Source of the DNA: Adineta steineri
Taxonomy: Eukaryota > Rotifera > Eurotatoria > Adinetida > Adinetidae
Length of the DNA: 64,000 nt
Direction of reading: 5' to 3'
Assembly (NCBI GenBank): GCA_905250115.1
Contig: CAJNOI010000058.1
Coordinates: forward strand, 441,149-505,148
The notes beneath the pieces are model-generated. The model searched no databases. It saw only the letters and a program-made list of their open reading frames with translations, and was not told the origin of the DNA. A program made the position numbers and the translations under genes. Below, piece by piece: positions 29,582 to 42,497 of the stretch. Within the stretch, counting starts at the first letter, position 1. Each line of letters begins with the position of its first letter.

Positions 29582-31295
29582 ATGAATTTAGAATTAATAA
29601 TATTCAGCATACTTTTATCATTCATAAATGCTGATTGTGGTGGAGAATTTAAAATAGTATGTTATTTTTCATCATGGACTGGCATTCATCCTGAAGCAAA
29701 AAATTGTACGCATATTGTATATACATTTGCACGCATTGAAGATGATAATACACTGACTGGTAAGTAAACATCTCTTTATTCCTGAATTATTTGACTTATT
29801 ATGAATTTTGACAGGTGTATGGAATAATCCATTGAAAGAATTTAAAGCCAATAAAGATCCAGATTTAAAAGTCTTCTTAGCTGTTGGCGGACAAGATTAT
29901 GCTATAAGACGAGCTAATGAAATGATGTCCAAAGATGAATTCCGCCAAAAATTTGTTATCTCAACAACAAAACTTTTACGAACTCATGAATTCGATGGAA
30001 TTGATTTAAATTTCGAACCAAGTGAAGCTTTAGGACCACCATCAACACCTAATCCACAATTAATTGAAGACAAAAAAAGATTTTCAGTACTTTGTAAAGT
30101 AAGATCTAATATAATTAATTTAGAAATTATTTATATAATCAAATAGGATCTGCAAGAAGAATATGCTGAAGAAGCTGGTCGAACAGGACGAACACGTTTA
30201 TTACTTACGATAACAATATCCGGAATAAAAAAACAACTTGAATCACGTTTTGAATTAGATGAACTCGCAAAGTTAGAATCGAAATTCGTGTTTTTTTATT
30301 TTTATCAATTATTTTATTTATGCTCATATAGATGTGCAGATTGGCTTAATGTTCAAACATATGATTATCGTGGTTCACGAGACAAAATTGCAGAACATCA
30401 TAGTGCTTTGATGCCAGCAGCAGGTGCTACAGATGATGATAAAGATTTAAATCAAGTTTGCATTAAGATTTACCATTCTTTTTTACATACAATATTTTGA
30501 GATAGGATTCAGCAATTAAATATATTATTAGTACGGGTATTGAACCATCGAAATTATTACTTGGTTTACCAACATTTGGAAAAAAATTTCGTTTAACTAG
30601 TGATCTACATGATCTTGGTAGTCCTGCTACAAGTGTAGGCAGTGTACCTTATACAGAAGTAAAAGAATTTCGAAATAAAATTTTTTTAAAATATTTTCAT
30701 TTGATTAGCTCTGTCGTAATACAATGTCTGGTTGGCAACGGGTTTTTCTCGATGATCGTAAAGTACCAATTATGATCAAAGGTTAATATTTTCAAAGATT
30801 ATTATACATAAAAAATAGTTTTGTTTTTGTCGATAGGTGATGAAGTTATTGGTTATGATGATCTTCAAAGTATGGAACTTAAAGTAAATAAAACGAATTT
30901 CGTGGAAACATTTAGTTAAATTTTCTAAATAGATTAATTATGCTAAAGAACAACGTCTTGGTGGTATTGTTATATATCCTGTTAATTTTGATGATAGTGC
31001 TGGTCAATTATGTAATCAAGGAAAATTTCCTATTGTTTCACTTGTTAAAGAATTAACATCAAATTATACTGTATCATGTTTACCATTAACAACACCACCT
31101 TTAAATACAACAACAGCACCAAAAAATCGTACAAAAAATATAACACCAAAATGGAAAATTCCACGTACAGAATATTTAGGTACTAATTTAGGACTGAATA
31201 GACCTCATCGTAGAGTATATAATTCAGCATCTTTAATAAGATCAATTTATATAATTCAATATCTTTTATTTAGCTTTTTATTTCTTCTTGTATAA
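29582..31295 (+). CDS. GH18 chitinase-like protein, catalytic signature altered
   Basis: Eight exons, 29582-29759, 29815-30098, 30147-30271, 30332-30455, 30506-30658, 30709-30781, 30837-30883 and 30933-31295, give 448 residues. A signal peptide (MNLELIIFSILLSFINADC) is followed by a glycoside hydrolase 18 barrel: KIVCYFSSWTG, CTHIVYTFARI, LKVFLAVGGQD, then the catalytic strand FDGIDLNFEPS, NVQTYDYRGS and LLLGLPTFGKKF. GH18 enzymes need DxxDxDxE; here the third Asp is Asn (about residue 125) while the acid Glu (about 127) remains. The usual Trp near the barrel end is Tyr in GGIVIYPVNFDD. Activity may be weak or lost, as in chitinase-like lectins and growth factors. The C-terminus is Thr/Pro/Asn-rich and ends in a hydrophobic stretch (IIQYLLFSFLFLLV), suggesting a GPI anchor signal. 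It is convergent with the metalloproteinase gene, 38 bp away. Confidence 0.85.
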
Positions 31296-31333
31296 ATTTT
31301 ATTTCAAAAAAAACAAAGAAAAGAAATATTCGA

Positions 31334-34300
31334 TTAAATTAATTTTTTTTCATTTAAAATTACACGCATCTGTTCTTTATCTTGTTTGGATAAACATAAA
31401 TAATTTTCACCTTGAGTTTGAAAACAATATTCAGTTTTTGTATTACAAGGATTATCTAAACATGTTCGACGATATTCACATAATGTACCATAATAAAATT
31501 TTGATGTTGAACATAAACATTGATATGTATCATGTTTATTCTTAATACATGTACCATTGTTTCGACATAATTTATATTCATCACATTCAGATGTTATATT
31601 ACATAATGAACAATATTTTGGACACATTTCAGCAAAATATTTATCATTAATCATAGTAGAATATTCTGTACACCAATTCTTAACATTTTTTTTTAATTTT
31701 GAATAATCTTTAATTAATTTCGAACAATCAGCTAAATCAATACATGTATATTTATCAAATGTTTGAGTTTTAACATATTTTCGAGGTTTTGGTGTGGTTA
31801 ATTTAGCCTTTTTGGTAGTAAGTTTTCTTGCTGGTTTTGTTACAGACGCTTTTTTTGTTGTCTAAATAAAATATTAATTAGACAGATTAAAAATTGATTC
31901 TCGTAGATATAATCTTTCCATGATATTAGTTTATAACACAAACAATTTCAGAGTTTCTATATCTTAAATATGATGATGTCTGATATATTTGTTCGTTGTA
32001 TAGTATTAGTAACAATCGTAGACATAATAACAAAAGAGAGTGGGAGTTAGGGTTAAACTGAAAAAGTACATCACGTGTACAAGCAAAACATGTGACAAAA
32101 CGACAAACTAATATTGATTTGGAAGTACGCATACAAGAAGAAAGGAAGAGAAGGATTAGAAGTGTATCTAAATATAGAAGAAGAGGAAGAAGAAAGGACA
32201 TTGCGGACATCTTACTCAAAGATGGATTATTAGATTAAGTATATGCGGAATGTAGAACCTCTGATATTTTTACAATGAAAAATAAAATTACCGTTGATAT
32301 TGTAGTAGTAGTAGTCGTCGTCGTTGTAGGAGGTGGTGGTTGACGAGGACATTGACCACAAGTATATGGACATAATTCAGTAACAGGTACACCATTAACG
32401 CTCATATATTTCATTTCACAATACTGTGCAAACATAGAACATCTTGTATGAAGATCACCACATTCAGGTATTAAATGTCTGAAAGAATAGAAAGTTAATA
32501 TGAATTATATTAAGTTAAATGAACATTTACTTTTTACATTCTTCACAACAAAGACGACGAAAAGGTAATGTTGAATCATAACATAAATATGTTACATTCA
32601 TACCACGTGTTTTTAATAAATCAAGTGCATCTGCACAAAGCATATTACCCGATGTAAATTTATCCATTAAATTTAACATTGGTATAGGTACAAATAAATC
32701 TCCATACGGGCAATTAGCTAAATCACTTTCGTTCATTGTTGCATTTGTTGATATACATTGTTTTTGATAACATACATGATTTTCACCACATGAAGTACCT
32801 ATAATATAAAAATACATAAGTTTTTTGAAAGAGAATATTTCGATCAAACCATCAAATGCTCCATCTTGCCAATACATATAATCATCTTCCGGTGCTTTAA
32901 AACATCTTAATTGATTACAAATATTTTCTTCATATAATGAATAATTTTTACTATTATATGTAACAGAAACAAATGGAAGTGCTTTTGGTCCATATTGTAA
33001 TTGACATTGTTGATGAACATTAACTATTTGTCCTAAATTCATTGATATAATATTTCGTATTTTCTCTAAATTTGTATCATTTCTTGTACTAATTATTTCA
33101 TTTTTCCAACATGTTGTTGTTGTATTATCAGCAAAATGATTTAATTGTGCTATTGAACATTCAGAAAAATATGGTAATTGACGACGATCAACTGTATTCA
33201 TATTTTTAGGTGACATTATATATCGAAAACGTGGATCATTACATTGATTTTCAATTTCATCATGATCCAGACCAAGATTATGACCAAGTTCATGTGTAAC
33301 TGTTATTGTAACAGAAAATGCATTTAAATCTTCTTGAACAATTGAATATTTATATTGTGGTAAACATGTACCTAAAACATAAGCTGAACCAGCTCCATCA
33401 ATAAGATCTAAACGTGTAAATGTTATAACATGATCAGCTTCATTATTAAAAAATCGTGTATCAAATTTATCTGATATATAAGCATGATGTAATGATTTAA
33501 GAAGATTCATACTAATATTAGGTCGTAAATGTACATTATTAGGTGATTTTCGATAAGCATTTGTTATTGATGATATATTTTTAAATGATTCCCATGGAAG
33601 ACGATGTTTATCAGTAGCAAAAATAATTTTTGATAAACGTATATGAACATCAAGTGTTTCATGTAATAATGATTGTCGATAGAGTTGTTCAACACCCATA
33701 AAAATATGAATATAATATAATTTAAGTATTTCAATAGTTTCTAATTCGGTTTTATTTAATAATGCTCGAAGATCATTGGTGATAAGACTATCAATAACAG
33801 CTACTATTTCGAGATATAAATGACGAGTTTTTTCAGGTATAGGTCTTGGAGTTGTAGTCGTTGTTGTAAAATTCATTATTATTTCAGTATCATTTTCAGC
33901 TGAAGGTATTGTTATATTTTCCATTGTATCAGGTAAAGAAACTGATGGAAGTGTAGATGTACCCATACTTTCAGATGCTGGTACCCGTGTTTCATTTACA
34001 AGTGTATCAATAGTTGTCATTTCTGTTTCATCGATTTCACGTCGTTGACGATTATTATTATTATTCCATTTAATAGTAACATATGCATGTTCAATAATTG
34101 AATTTTGAGATCTAACAATATAAGCAGAATTTAATGCTCGTTTTCTTCTTATTTGTGATATTGACATCGGTGGAGAGATATCATAAAATAATCCATCTGA
34201 TGTTTGTATCATAGCATATAATTGGTTCGAATTCGAATTGTCATTATTAACTACAGTAGCGAAACCGAATAGATTCTCATCCGATTCTACATGATAGTTT

Positions 34301-34524
34301 TGAATAGGTGTTGTGTCTGATGAATTAAGAAGTGTAGGATTCTCAGTATCATCGAGTATAATTGTAGATGGTAGATGATAATTATTAGTTGATTTTGGTA
34401 CTTCAACAAATCGAAATTCATTATCAATACCGTCTATATTTAATGATAAATCAAATGATGATGATTCATTGGAAGTTATTAAGTTGGAGCTGATTAATAA
34501 AAATAACAGTAAAACTAACGGCAT
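31334..34524 (-). CDS. Secreted M12B (ADAM/ADAMTS-like) metalloproteinase with ShKT and EGF-like modules
   Basis: Minus-strand exons 34524-32850, 32798-32531, 32478-32292 and 31861-31334 give 885 residues. Order of parts: signal peptide (MPLVLLLFLLISSNLITSN); prodomain with basic sites RRKR and RQRR that look like furin cleavage points; reprolysin domain from RHLYLEIVAVID with the zinc site HELGHNLGLDHD (His411, Glu412, His415, His421) and Met-turn YIMSP; a Cys-rich region; a first ShKT module (CPYTCGQC); a Thr/Pro linker; a second ShKT module (CPKYCSLC); and an EGF-like segment near the C-terminus. No transmembrane helix follows, so it should be extracellular. M12B proteases cleave matrix and surface proteins; the substrate here is unknown. 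The intron at 32799-32849 has 51 nt and no stop, so retention would keep the frame. The ShKT-protease pairing is common in invertebrates. Confidence 0.85.
31862..32291 (-). other. Intron of the metalloproteinase gene
   Basis: A 430-nt intron between the two ShKT-module exons. An open frame inside it (31926-32219, minus) has no domain character and is treated as intronic. Confidence 0.55.
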
Positions 34525-34879
34525 ATTACTCGAGTTCTAATGACGCAAGATAAATGGATACGTACTTATAGGGTAAAATATTTATTACATAATACAAAAC
34601 ATTTCTATTTGATCGTCCTTTTTTTTTTGCTTTATATGTATCATCAGGTGTTGACAGGTTTGACATTTTCCGTATATGGATACCCATTATGTTATACAGA
34701 ATAATCATCGTATCTATTCTTGTTCTTATCATATGCAAACATACATACAGTACAATGATGTAATCCGATTTAGGAATGTCATGGACATTTTTTTTTGCTT
34801 TTATTACATACAAAACAAAATATTCTAATTACAAAAAATAACATTAAAATTCCATTTTTTTCTTCTCTTTTTTATTCAC

Positions 34880-36165
34880 AAATATTTCATTGTGCTCGAT
34901 AATACGAATGATCATTTGAATTCGCATCACCAGTCAAGCATCGAACAATTATTATGCCAACAAGCTATCAAATCAAATAAACGAGAAAAAAACATTTATT
35001 CTTTCATATTCACATATATTATTTCAACTTACCAAGGTCAAGCTCATGAATAAAGCTAGTCCACCATTCATTCCCAGCATAAATTTTTGTTCAGCATACT
35101 AAATTTAAACATTAACGTTTTAATTTTCCATACTAATATATTACATTATCTATATACTTACACTTCCAGTATTCTCATTTGTACCACTTGACTGTCGCAC
35201 CAATCCATCTACTTGTGCTATAAAATTTCATAGAACAAATAATATTATGAAAATAATTATCACTTACATGCAAATATGATGCCGAGAATACCAACAACGC
35301 TTACAATAATCATTACCAACCATAGACATACTGCAAACTATAATAAATAAACAAGAAAGACATACTTTATCGATAATAATAATTATTTTGTTGTATTTAC
35401 TATTCTTAATAATACTAATCGCAAAGTAAAAAATGCAATAAGACCAAGAATACTCATTACTATACCCAATGCTCCAATAATAAGAAGAAGAATACCAAAA
35501 GCTAATTCCCGACGATGAATTTCACTAGAAAAGCTAAGTACATTTTGAAGACGTCGACTGGTCAAATGCCATGCACCAAGTATAACAAATGCAACTGCTT
35601 CAACAACAAGATGAAAAACAAATAAAAGTGAACCTAAAATAATACACCAATGTAATGGTCGTTCACGAATATGTGTTTTTGTTGTATATTGATGTAGACG
35701 AGATGATTCAGATTGATTATGCATTTGTTGTTGTTGTTGTTAGTATTGAGATTAAGATTGAACTAGTGATTAGGAGAGTTGTTCTGCAAATGAAAGTGAG
35801 TGATGAAGAATAAATGAGATAAAAAAGAAAAGAGAAAGGAAGGAGCTTATAGAAATAAGAGGTCTTCAGTGATGGAATGAATAATGATGTCGTGACAGAA
35901 GGAATAAGAATATATATACTTCAGACGTTTTCTTCTTTCTGTCTATGTCGGATTTCAGTGTAATATGTGAGCAGGTATATAAATTGGTTGAATGCATTGT
36001 CATTTATTGAAATGAAAAAGAAACGATATAATCATGTTGAAGAAGAGATGTTCCAAAAACATTCTATATTTGATTGCAACTAATTAGTTTGACATTTTAT
36101 ATCTGATGTGAAATAAAAGAAATAAAGTATTATTGTATATATTGGGATGTATATCTAATGACAAA
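34880..36165. repeat. Segmental duplication, copy B
   Basis: This is the second copy of the block at 26450-27800, in direct orientation about 8.4 kb away, with the same exons, introns and upstream sequence. Upstream similarity fades near 36165. Confidence 0.8.
34887..35724 (-). CDS. Four-pass membrane protein, copy B
   Basis: Five minus-strand exons, 35724-35401, 35337-35268, 35217-35162, 35098-35033 and 34964-34887, give 197 residues. Exons 1-4 have exactly the lengths of copy A. Most residues match, for example ERPLHWCIIL, GAWHLT, ELAFGILL, LGLIAFFTLRL and EQKFMLGMNGG. Differences are mostly conservative in the helices. The C-terminal tail is two residues shorter. Both copies keep open frames and splice sites, so both look functional. 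The family is not recognised. Confidence 0.75.
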
Positions 36166-37780
36166 TAAGATATCATACACTGTTCTAATTATAACGTATT
36201 GAAATAATCTATTTTTAATATAAATATGAACGTTACACTAATTTTTCAATGACTAACTATATTATACAAGAAATAAAATGAATCCAAAAGTATTTATCAA
36301 CATTCGAAAACTCATCTCTGCACTTAAATTTTTATTTCATTAATATATAGCTGTAAGATTGTATTTTACATGATTCTATTATATTCGATTTTTTCCATTT
36401 TTTAGCAAAGATGTAGCTATGGCTTGTCTGCAAAGACATATTCATCTGTTTTCATCCAACAACAGGATCTGTCAAGTGCAAAACTTGTCAGTGGTTGCAA
36501 ATAATTGTTTGTTTCTATCATATGTCTGTAATCATAACAACTTCTAATTGTTGAGTATTAAACATGAAGATTACTATTAAAAGTACCATTGTTTAAAATT
36601 ACAAAATTATGTTTTACTTTCTGTACAAAGACATTGTCCGAGCGAATATTAAGAAAAGAAATTAAAAATATCTTATTAATAGCAAATATTTTATTGGAAA
36701 AATGACAAATAAGTTATAGTGCTTGATATTTGTATCATTAAACAATTTATAAATGATATATTCTTTGGCTGATTTACTAGATTATGAATTTAATAATTTT
36801 TCGAACGATAAATCACATCTTGATTTCTAAAATTGAATAATATCATCTATACTCAATTTATTCATGTCTCCACCATTAACAGCCATATATAAATGGCTAC
36901 TCAAATTTCATTGATGAATACGTGAGTGACGTTATTAAAGTTCACGTAGTATATACTATGCTAATTAGATTTCTCACCATTATGTTAGTCAGTTCGTATC
37001 TATTGAAAACTATTAATAATGTCTAAAGTGCTAATTGAGTACCACAGTATGTTCGTGTAGTTGATTAAACTTTAAATATAGCAGCAGACAAAATCTTTCT
37101 AAGTATTCATTTCTCTATAAAATATCGATAATAATCATAAATATGGTACCATTAAATCGAAATGTAGTCATAAGAATAAGTGGAATTTATTATGAATAAC
37201 TAACAGAATTACTTAGGTAAATAATTGATAAAGAACTTTAAACACTTATTTCTGTTTGTCTAACAAAAGTCGCATAATGATCAATAGCAATTTTTAGATA
37301 TTTCTTCGCATTAAACAAAGATTTACTTGATAAAAGTACATTTAATATAAACCTTCTCATTTTTGAAAGAATTGATGATGACTTAAAAATAAATAATCTT
37401 TAAATTCTATAGTATCAAAGTAGAAAAAGTAACATTTATTCAACGAAAACAAAAAGTAGCACAAATGTAGCCAAAAATGTTTCATACAAATGGCTATCAT
37501 TATAAAATATATATCTACATTTAACATCTACTTGAAATAATCTATCAAATCACAATGATTCACACAATTATACTGTCAAATATATATATAAAAAAAAAGA
37601 TTGAACACAGTAAATAATCACAATACGAAAGAAATTGTCATTTCAAAAACAAAAAGAAAATAGTCTAAAATAAGAAGATGATCATAAAAAGCACATAAAT
37701 ATTTATATATATAATTCAGATCTGATTGCAGTGGAACAAAAGAGTAGCAAACAAATAATATATACACATCTATTTTATCA
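35725..37780. other. Intergenic interval, no gene seen
   Basis: The left 440 nt belong to duplication copy B. The rest is AT-rich with no coding exon recognised up to the 3' end of contactin. Confidence 0.5.
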
Positions 37781-40700
37781 TTATAAATAGTACAAATTGA
37801 GTAAAATAAACAATAAGATGAAAGATGGATATGGATGAAAGGCATTATTATGATAGAGTAAACTTGTATCAGGATTATAAACTATAGAATATAAAAATAT
37901 GAAAATTTTTCTATAAGAAAAAAAGTAAACTTACGTATCAATAGACGTCCTTGGTCATCTAAAATAAAAAGATAAATTTAAAAAATAGACAAAATTAAAG
38001 ATTGAACCCTACCAAATCGAAATTCTTTTTCTGGTGATGAATATTTTCCTTCACCACCAAGAGACCATGCTTGTACACGTAGTTTATAATTACGATTTTT
38101 GAATAAATTATCAATAATTAATTTATATTTTGAACCATCAACATAATAAATTGTTGCATTACGAATTGATTGGTAATGTTCCCAAACTTTAACCTAAATA
38201 ATAAAATTTTTTTTATTTCTGAAAACCAATTCAATTCTTTTTACCATATATCCTTCCAACGGTTCTTCTTCTGCTGATGTCCATATACCACGCCATTCAA
38301 CTTCAATTTTATACGTATAAATATCACTAAATAATTGAACACGTTTATCTCTTTCTCGAGTTGGTTGTCGGATAGATATATATTGTGGTGGAAGAAGTGG
38401 TGGTAAACGAAATGTTCGATGTGTAAAATAACTACTTTCAGGACTATCACCAAATTGTGTATAAACAGAAACACGAACAGCATATTCCGTATTTGCTTCA
38501 AGACCAATTATAATAGCACGAGAACGTTGACCTGGAAAACGACGTTCCCAATAATTTGTAAGTTCATCAAGACCTTTACGCCAATATCGAACGTTATAAC
38601 CTAAAAATATTCAAAATATAGAATATATTTTTAGTGTTTTATTTAACAATACCAAGTAAACGACCACGTAAAACAGCATAATCATTTTCATCAATCATAT
38701 CCCAAGTTACAGTCATTGCTGTACTATTATATGGACTACATTTAACATTAAGAACTTGACGTGCTGGACGATCTTCAGCTGAACGAATTGTAACATTACC
38801 TGACACAGGTCCTTCACCAAGAAGATTTACAGCAGAAATACGAACATTATATGGATAAAAATACATTTTATCGGCACTATTTTATACGAAAAAAAACAAA
38901 AATATCATTAATTTTTCATAGAAAAAAACAAATTTATTCTTACAGATGAGTTATAAAGAAGTTTCGAAGTGGATCAAGTACGTTAAAAATTTGTTGTCGA
39001 TTTTCTCCTTGTTTTTGTACATAAATTCGATACGTTAGATCAGGTCCGTTCCAGAAATCCATTGGTAATGGATCCCAAACAACTCTTAAATCTCCTATTT
39101 TTCCACCACCACCACCTAATCGTGCTGGTGCCATACCTGGAATATCTGGTTGTGTAACACATGGTGAAGAGATTTCAGATAATTCACCGGAACCATACAT
39201 ATTTGTTCCTAATATACGAAAACGATAATCTGTAAATGCTGATAAACCAGTTAATGTCATTGAAATAAATTTATTTGCTGGTAATGGAATACTATAATTT
39301 CCATGCCATACCCACCATGAACGATGATTAGTTAATGATTCAATTGTATAATGTAATATAGGTGCACCATGTTCATTGCCAACAATCCATGATAATGTAA
39401 CTTGACGTTGAAATGGTTGTGTACAACGTACACCAGCTAATGGACCTGGTGGTCCAAAGACATTTAATTGATAAGATGAACTTTGTTCATCAACTGTTGT
39501 TTGAGCTACACATGTATAACGACCAGCATTACTATATTGAGCTTGTACAATACGTAAATCACCGGGACGATCAGGATTATCTTGTCGAAAACGTTTATTA
39601 TCAATAGTTAAAATTTCATTATTGAAACGCCAATAGAATGTTAAATCCATTTGAGTCATTGATCGAGCATCACATGGTATTATTATCGTTTGATTAAGTA
39701 GAACATCACGCCCACCTGGTGTTGAAATTATTGTTGTACCTTCGGGCATTACATAAACATATGTACTTTGTTGTGCAATACCATATACGTTTGTTGCCAT
39801 ACATGTATAATTACCTTATATATATATACACACATATAAAAACGATTCTTATATAATCAGTCTCAACATTTACAATAGTCATAAAACTCACTTGAGGTGT
39901 TTTATAGCTTTGAAAAAAACCGCATATTTTTCTTCTTATATCGAATCTAATTTTATGGCTCTTTTTTTTAAGAATTGTATTCTTACCTGCATCTGTTAAT
40001 TGTATATTTGTAAAAACTAAGTTTCCATTAGGAAAAATTTGTGCATTCGTTCCAAGATTTACTGGCAGATTATCTTTAAACCATTGTATTTGTGGTTGAG
40101 GTGCACCTTCCGGATGACAAATAATTGTGACTAAACCACCAACAGTTGATCTTAATGTTGATATCATTGTATGTTTACCAAATGTTGGTGCTAATGTAAT
40201 AACACGTACTTCAGCTGCACTAAAACGTTGTACATTATTTTGTGTATTTGTTGCTGCACATTGATAAATACCATTATCAAATGGTTGAACATTCATAATC
40301 ATTAAAAGATTATTATTTATTGTTAATCGTTGTTGTTGTACTAATGTTAAACGTTCCCAAAATATTTCTGTTCCATTTATAAACCATGAATAACGTAATT
40401 GATCTAATTCACTTGGATATGCTTCACAATACAATTGTAAAACAGAACCAACATCAAGTATTTGATCTTCAAGTGGTACAACAAAAATAGGATCAATTTG
40501 TACAAGTAATGAAACAGATTGAGAAACAACTGAACGTGTATTTGATGCTTCACAACGATATAAACCCTGATCATCTTGTTGTAAATTAGGTATAATTAAT
40601 TCACGATTAAAATTAATTAAAATAGCTTTTGATTGTAATGGAAGTAAATTTCCAGATTCATCTTCACGAAACCATTGATAAGTTGGAACAGGATAACCTT

Positions 40701-42497
40701 CAGCAATACATTCAATTGATGCATTTTCACCCAATTTAGGTAAACGTGTTGTAGGAAAAACATGTGGAAAATTAGGAAATATACGTGGACTACGTTCTTG
40801 TCCAAATGTTGAACGCACATCTAATTCTGTACCTTCACTTGTTTGAGATGGTAAATAACGAAGTCGAGTATTTTCTGATTGAACAGCACAATAATATTTT
40901 CCTGAGTCACCATCAGTTACACGAGAAAAATATAAATTTCCATTTCGAGAAATAAAACGTTCGGCTGATTGTTGAACTTTTTGATTGATTGCACCTTTAA
41001 ACCACGCATAATTAAGCTTAAAAAAAATCAGAATTAATTTTTAGAGAAAAACGAAATCTAAATAATATACATCTCCTGTATTTGTATTTTTATATAGACA
41101 ATCAATAATAGCATCACGATGACCTTCAGCAATTACTTTTGGTCGTTCACGTTTTTCAAACTGACCCAATGCTAAATATCAATTTTTCATTTTTTATTTT
41201 TCATATTAATATATACGTACTTATTTCACGTAAATAAACTCGATTACTAATAGCTGTACCAAAAATATTACTTGCTTTACAAAAATATGTTCCACTATCT
41301 TCATTTGCTGGATTATTAATCTAAATAAGACAAACATAAATATTTCCTCATGTATAAAAAATAATTTAAATATTTTTTACCATTAAATTACCACCATGTT
41401 GAAAATAGCGTGGATCATTTAAATTAACGAAAACAGCTTCAGATATAATACCAGTTGTCATTCGAAACCAACTAAAATAAAATAGGTCATTACATTTTGA
41501 ATGATCCTATTATTCACATACTAATAATCAGCAACTGGATATGCATCAGCTCGACATGTTAATGTAACGACAATAGCTAGAGATAATTTACTAATACCAA
41601 ATGTACTTCCACTACCAAGTGTAATTTGATCTATTCGTCCGAATTCTTGATCTCGTGGTTGTTCATAAAATTTCGGTGCACGAGGAACAAAACGTTGTTC
41701 AATATTTGATGGAAGACCATATTCTAAATGATTTTAAAACTACTATAAAACATTTCAATTCAATAATAATCATACCAATCCCTCTATAATTATCTAAAAT
41801 ACCATATGTCTCTCGAATAGGTACTTCACAAACATATGGTACAGTTTCCGCTGATGTTACGTCATGTGGTAACCAACCCCATTGACTACCTATCAGAATA
41901 AAATAAAATAATTAGTCAAAAAAAAAATAAAAAATCCTTTTACTTTGATAAGCATAAAAGAGAAAGGATCGTAATTGTTGTTCTATTTCAGTATTTGGTA
42001 ACCAGCCTTGATTAAATTGAAAATTTAATATACCAGTTCTTTTTATCCATTGCCAAAAGGGTCCATTACGTCTACCACTTGTAAGCCAATGTTGTGCAGA
42101 TGGATCATTTGCATTTAACCAATCTTGTATGAATAAATGTTCAGAAAGGGATTCAACACTCAAAAGATCCGCCTATCGAATTAACATATATATATGCAAG
42201 ATGAATAAAAAAAAATCGAAATCTATCAAACCAACCGGACAGCGAGCAGCAGCACCGTCATAGGTTTCTTTTGGAAAACGAATAAAACGATAGCATGAAG
42301 CTGTGCCAATAAATTCTTGCCAGCCATGCGGACAATCTTTTTATGTGACGAAAAAAAATCACAATATTTCAAAGCAATTACAACATGCATGAAGCATTTT
42401 AGCAAAATAATCAGCATTTTTATCACTTACCTAGTATTTGTCCTAAGGTATGAGACACAATACAAACAGTTAACAAAGAGATGACATTAAAAAACAT
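37781..42497 (-). CDS. Cont: Contactin (C-type lectin, Ig, FN3, GPI-anchored adhesion protein)
   Basis: Fifteen minus-strand exons give 1262 residues: 42497-42431, 42336-42236, 42172-41944, 41886-41776, 41723-41522, 41471-41381, 41320-41221, 41171-41071, 41016-39987, 39814-38944, 38876-38653, 38600-38245, 38193-38013, 37958-37935 and 37881-37781. Order: signal peptide (MFFNVISLLTVCIVS); C-type lectin-like domain beginning CPHGWQEFIGTASCYRF and ending VPYVCEVP; about six Ig domains with DSGTYFCKASN, DSGKYYCAVQS, DQGLYRCEASN, NGIYQCAATN and NAGRYTCVAQT; then four fibronectin III repeats. The last exon ends in a hydrophobic run after a short hydrophilic spacer, as expected for a GPI signal. The lectin-Ig-FN3-GPI order is that of protostome contactins, which act in septate junctions and axon-glia or epithelial adhesion. 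The gene is divergent from the myosin III gene, 2.4 kb away. Confidence 0.92.

Noticed and set aside
31926-32219. 97-residue minus-strand frame within the metalloproteinase
   Set aside because: Falls inside an intron whose splice sites restore the ShKT-linker-ShKT frame.
34526-34813. 95-residue minus-strand frame upstream of the metalloproteinase
   Set aside because: It ends directly before the clear signal-peptide ATG of the protease, has no signal or domain of its own, and likely lies in the 5' UTR or promoter.
37618-37845. 75-residue minus-strand frame overlapping the contactin end
   Set aside because: It is out of frame with the contactin last exon, whose reading gives a proper GPI-type hydrophobic end and restores phase at every splice site.
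41887-41890. Alternative acceptor giving a contactin exon start at 41890
   Set aside because: Using the first AG leads to an in-frame stop in the C-type lectin domain. The AG four bases downstream keeps the frame through VPYVCEVP.
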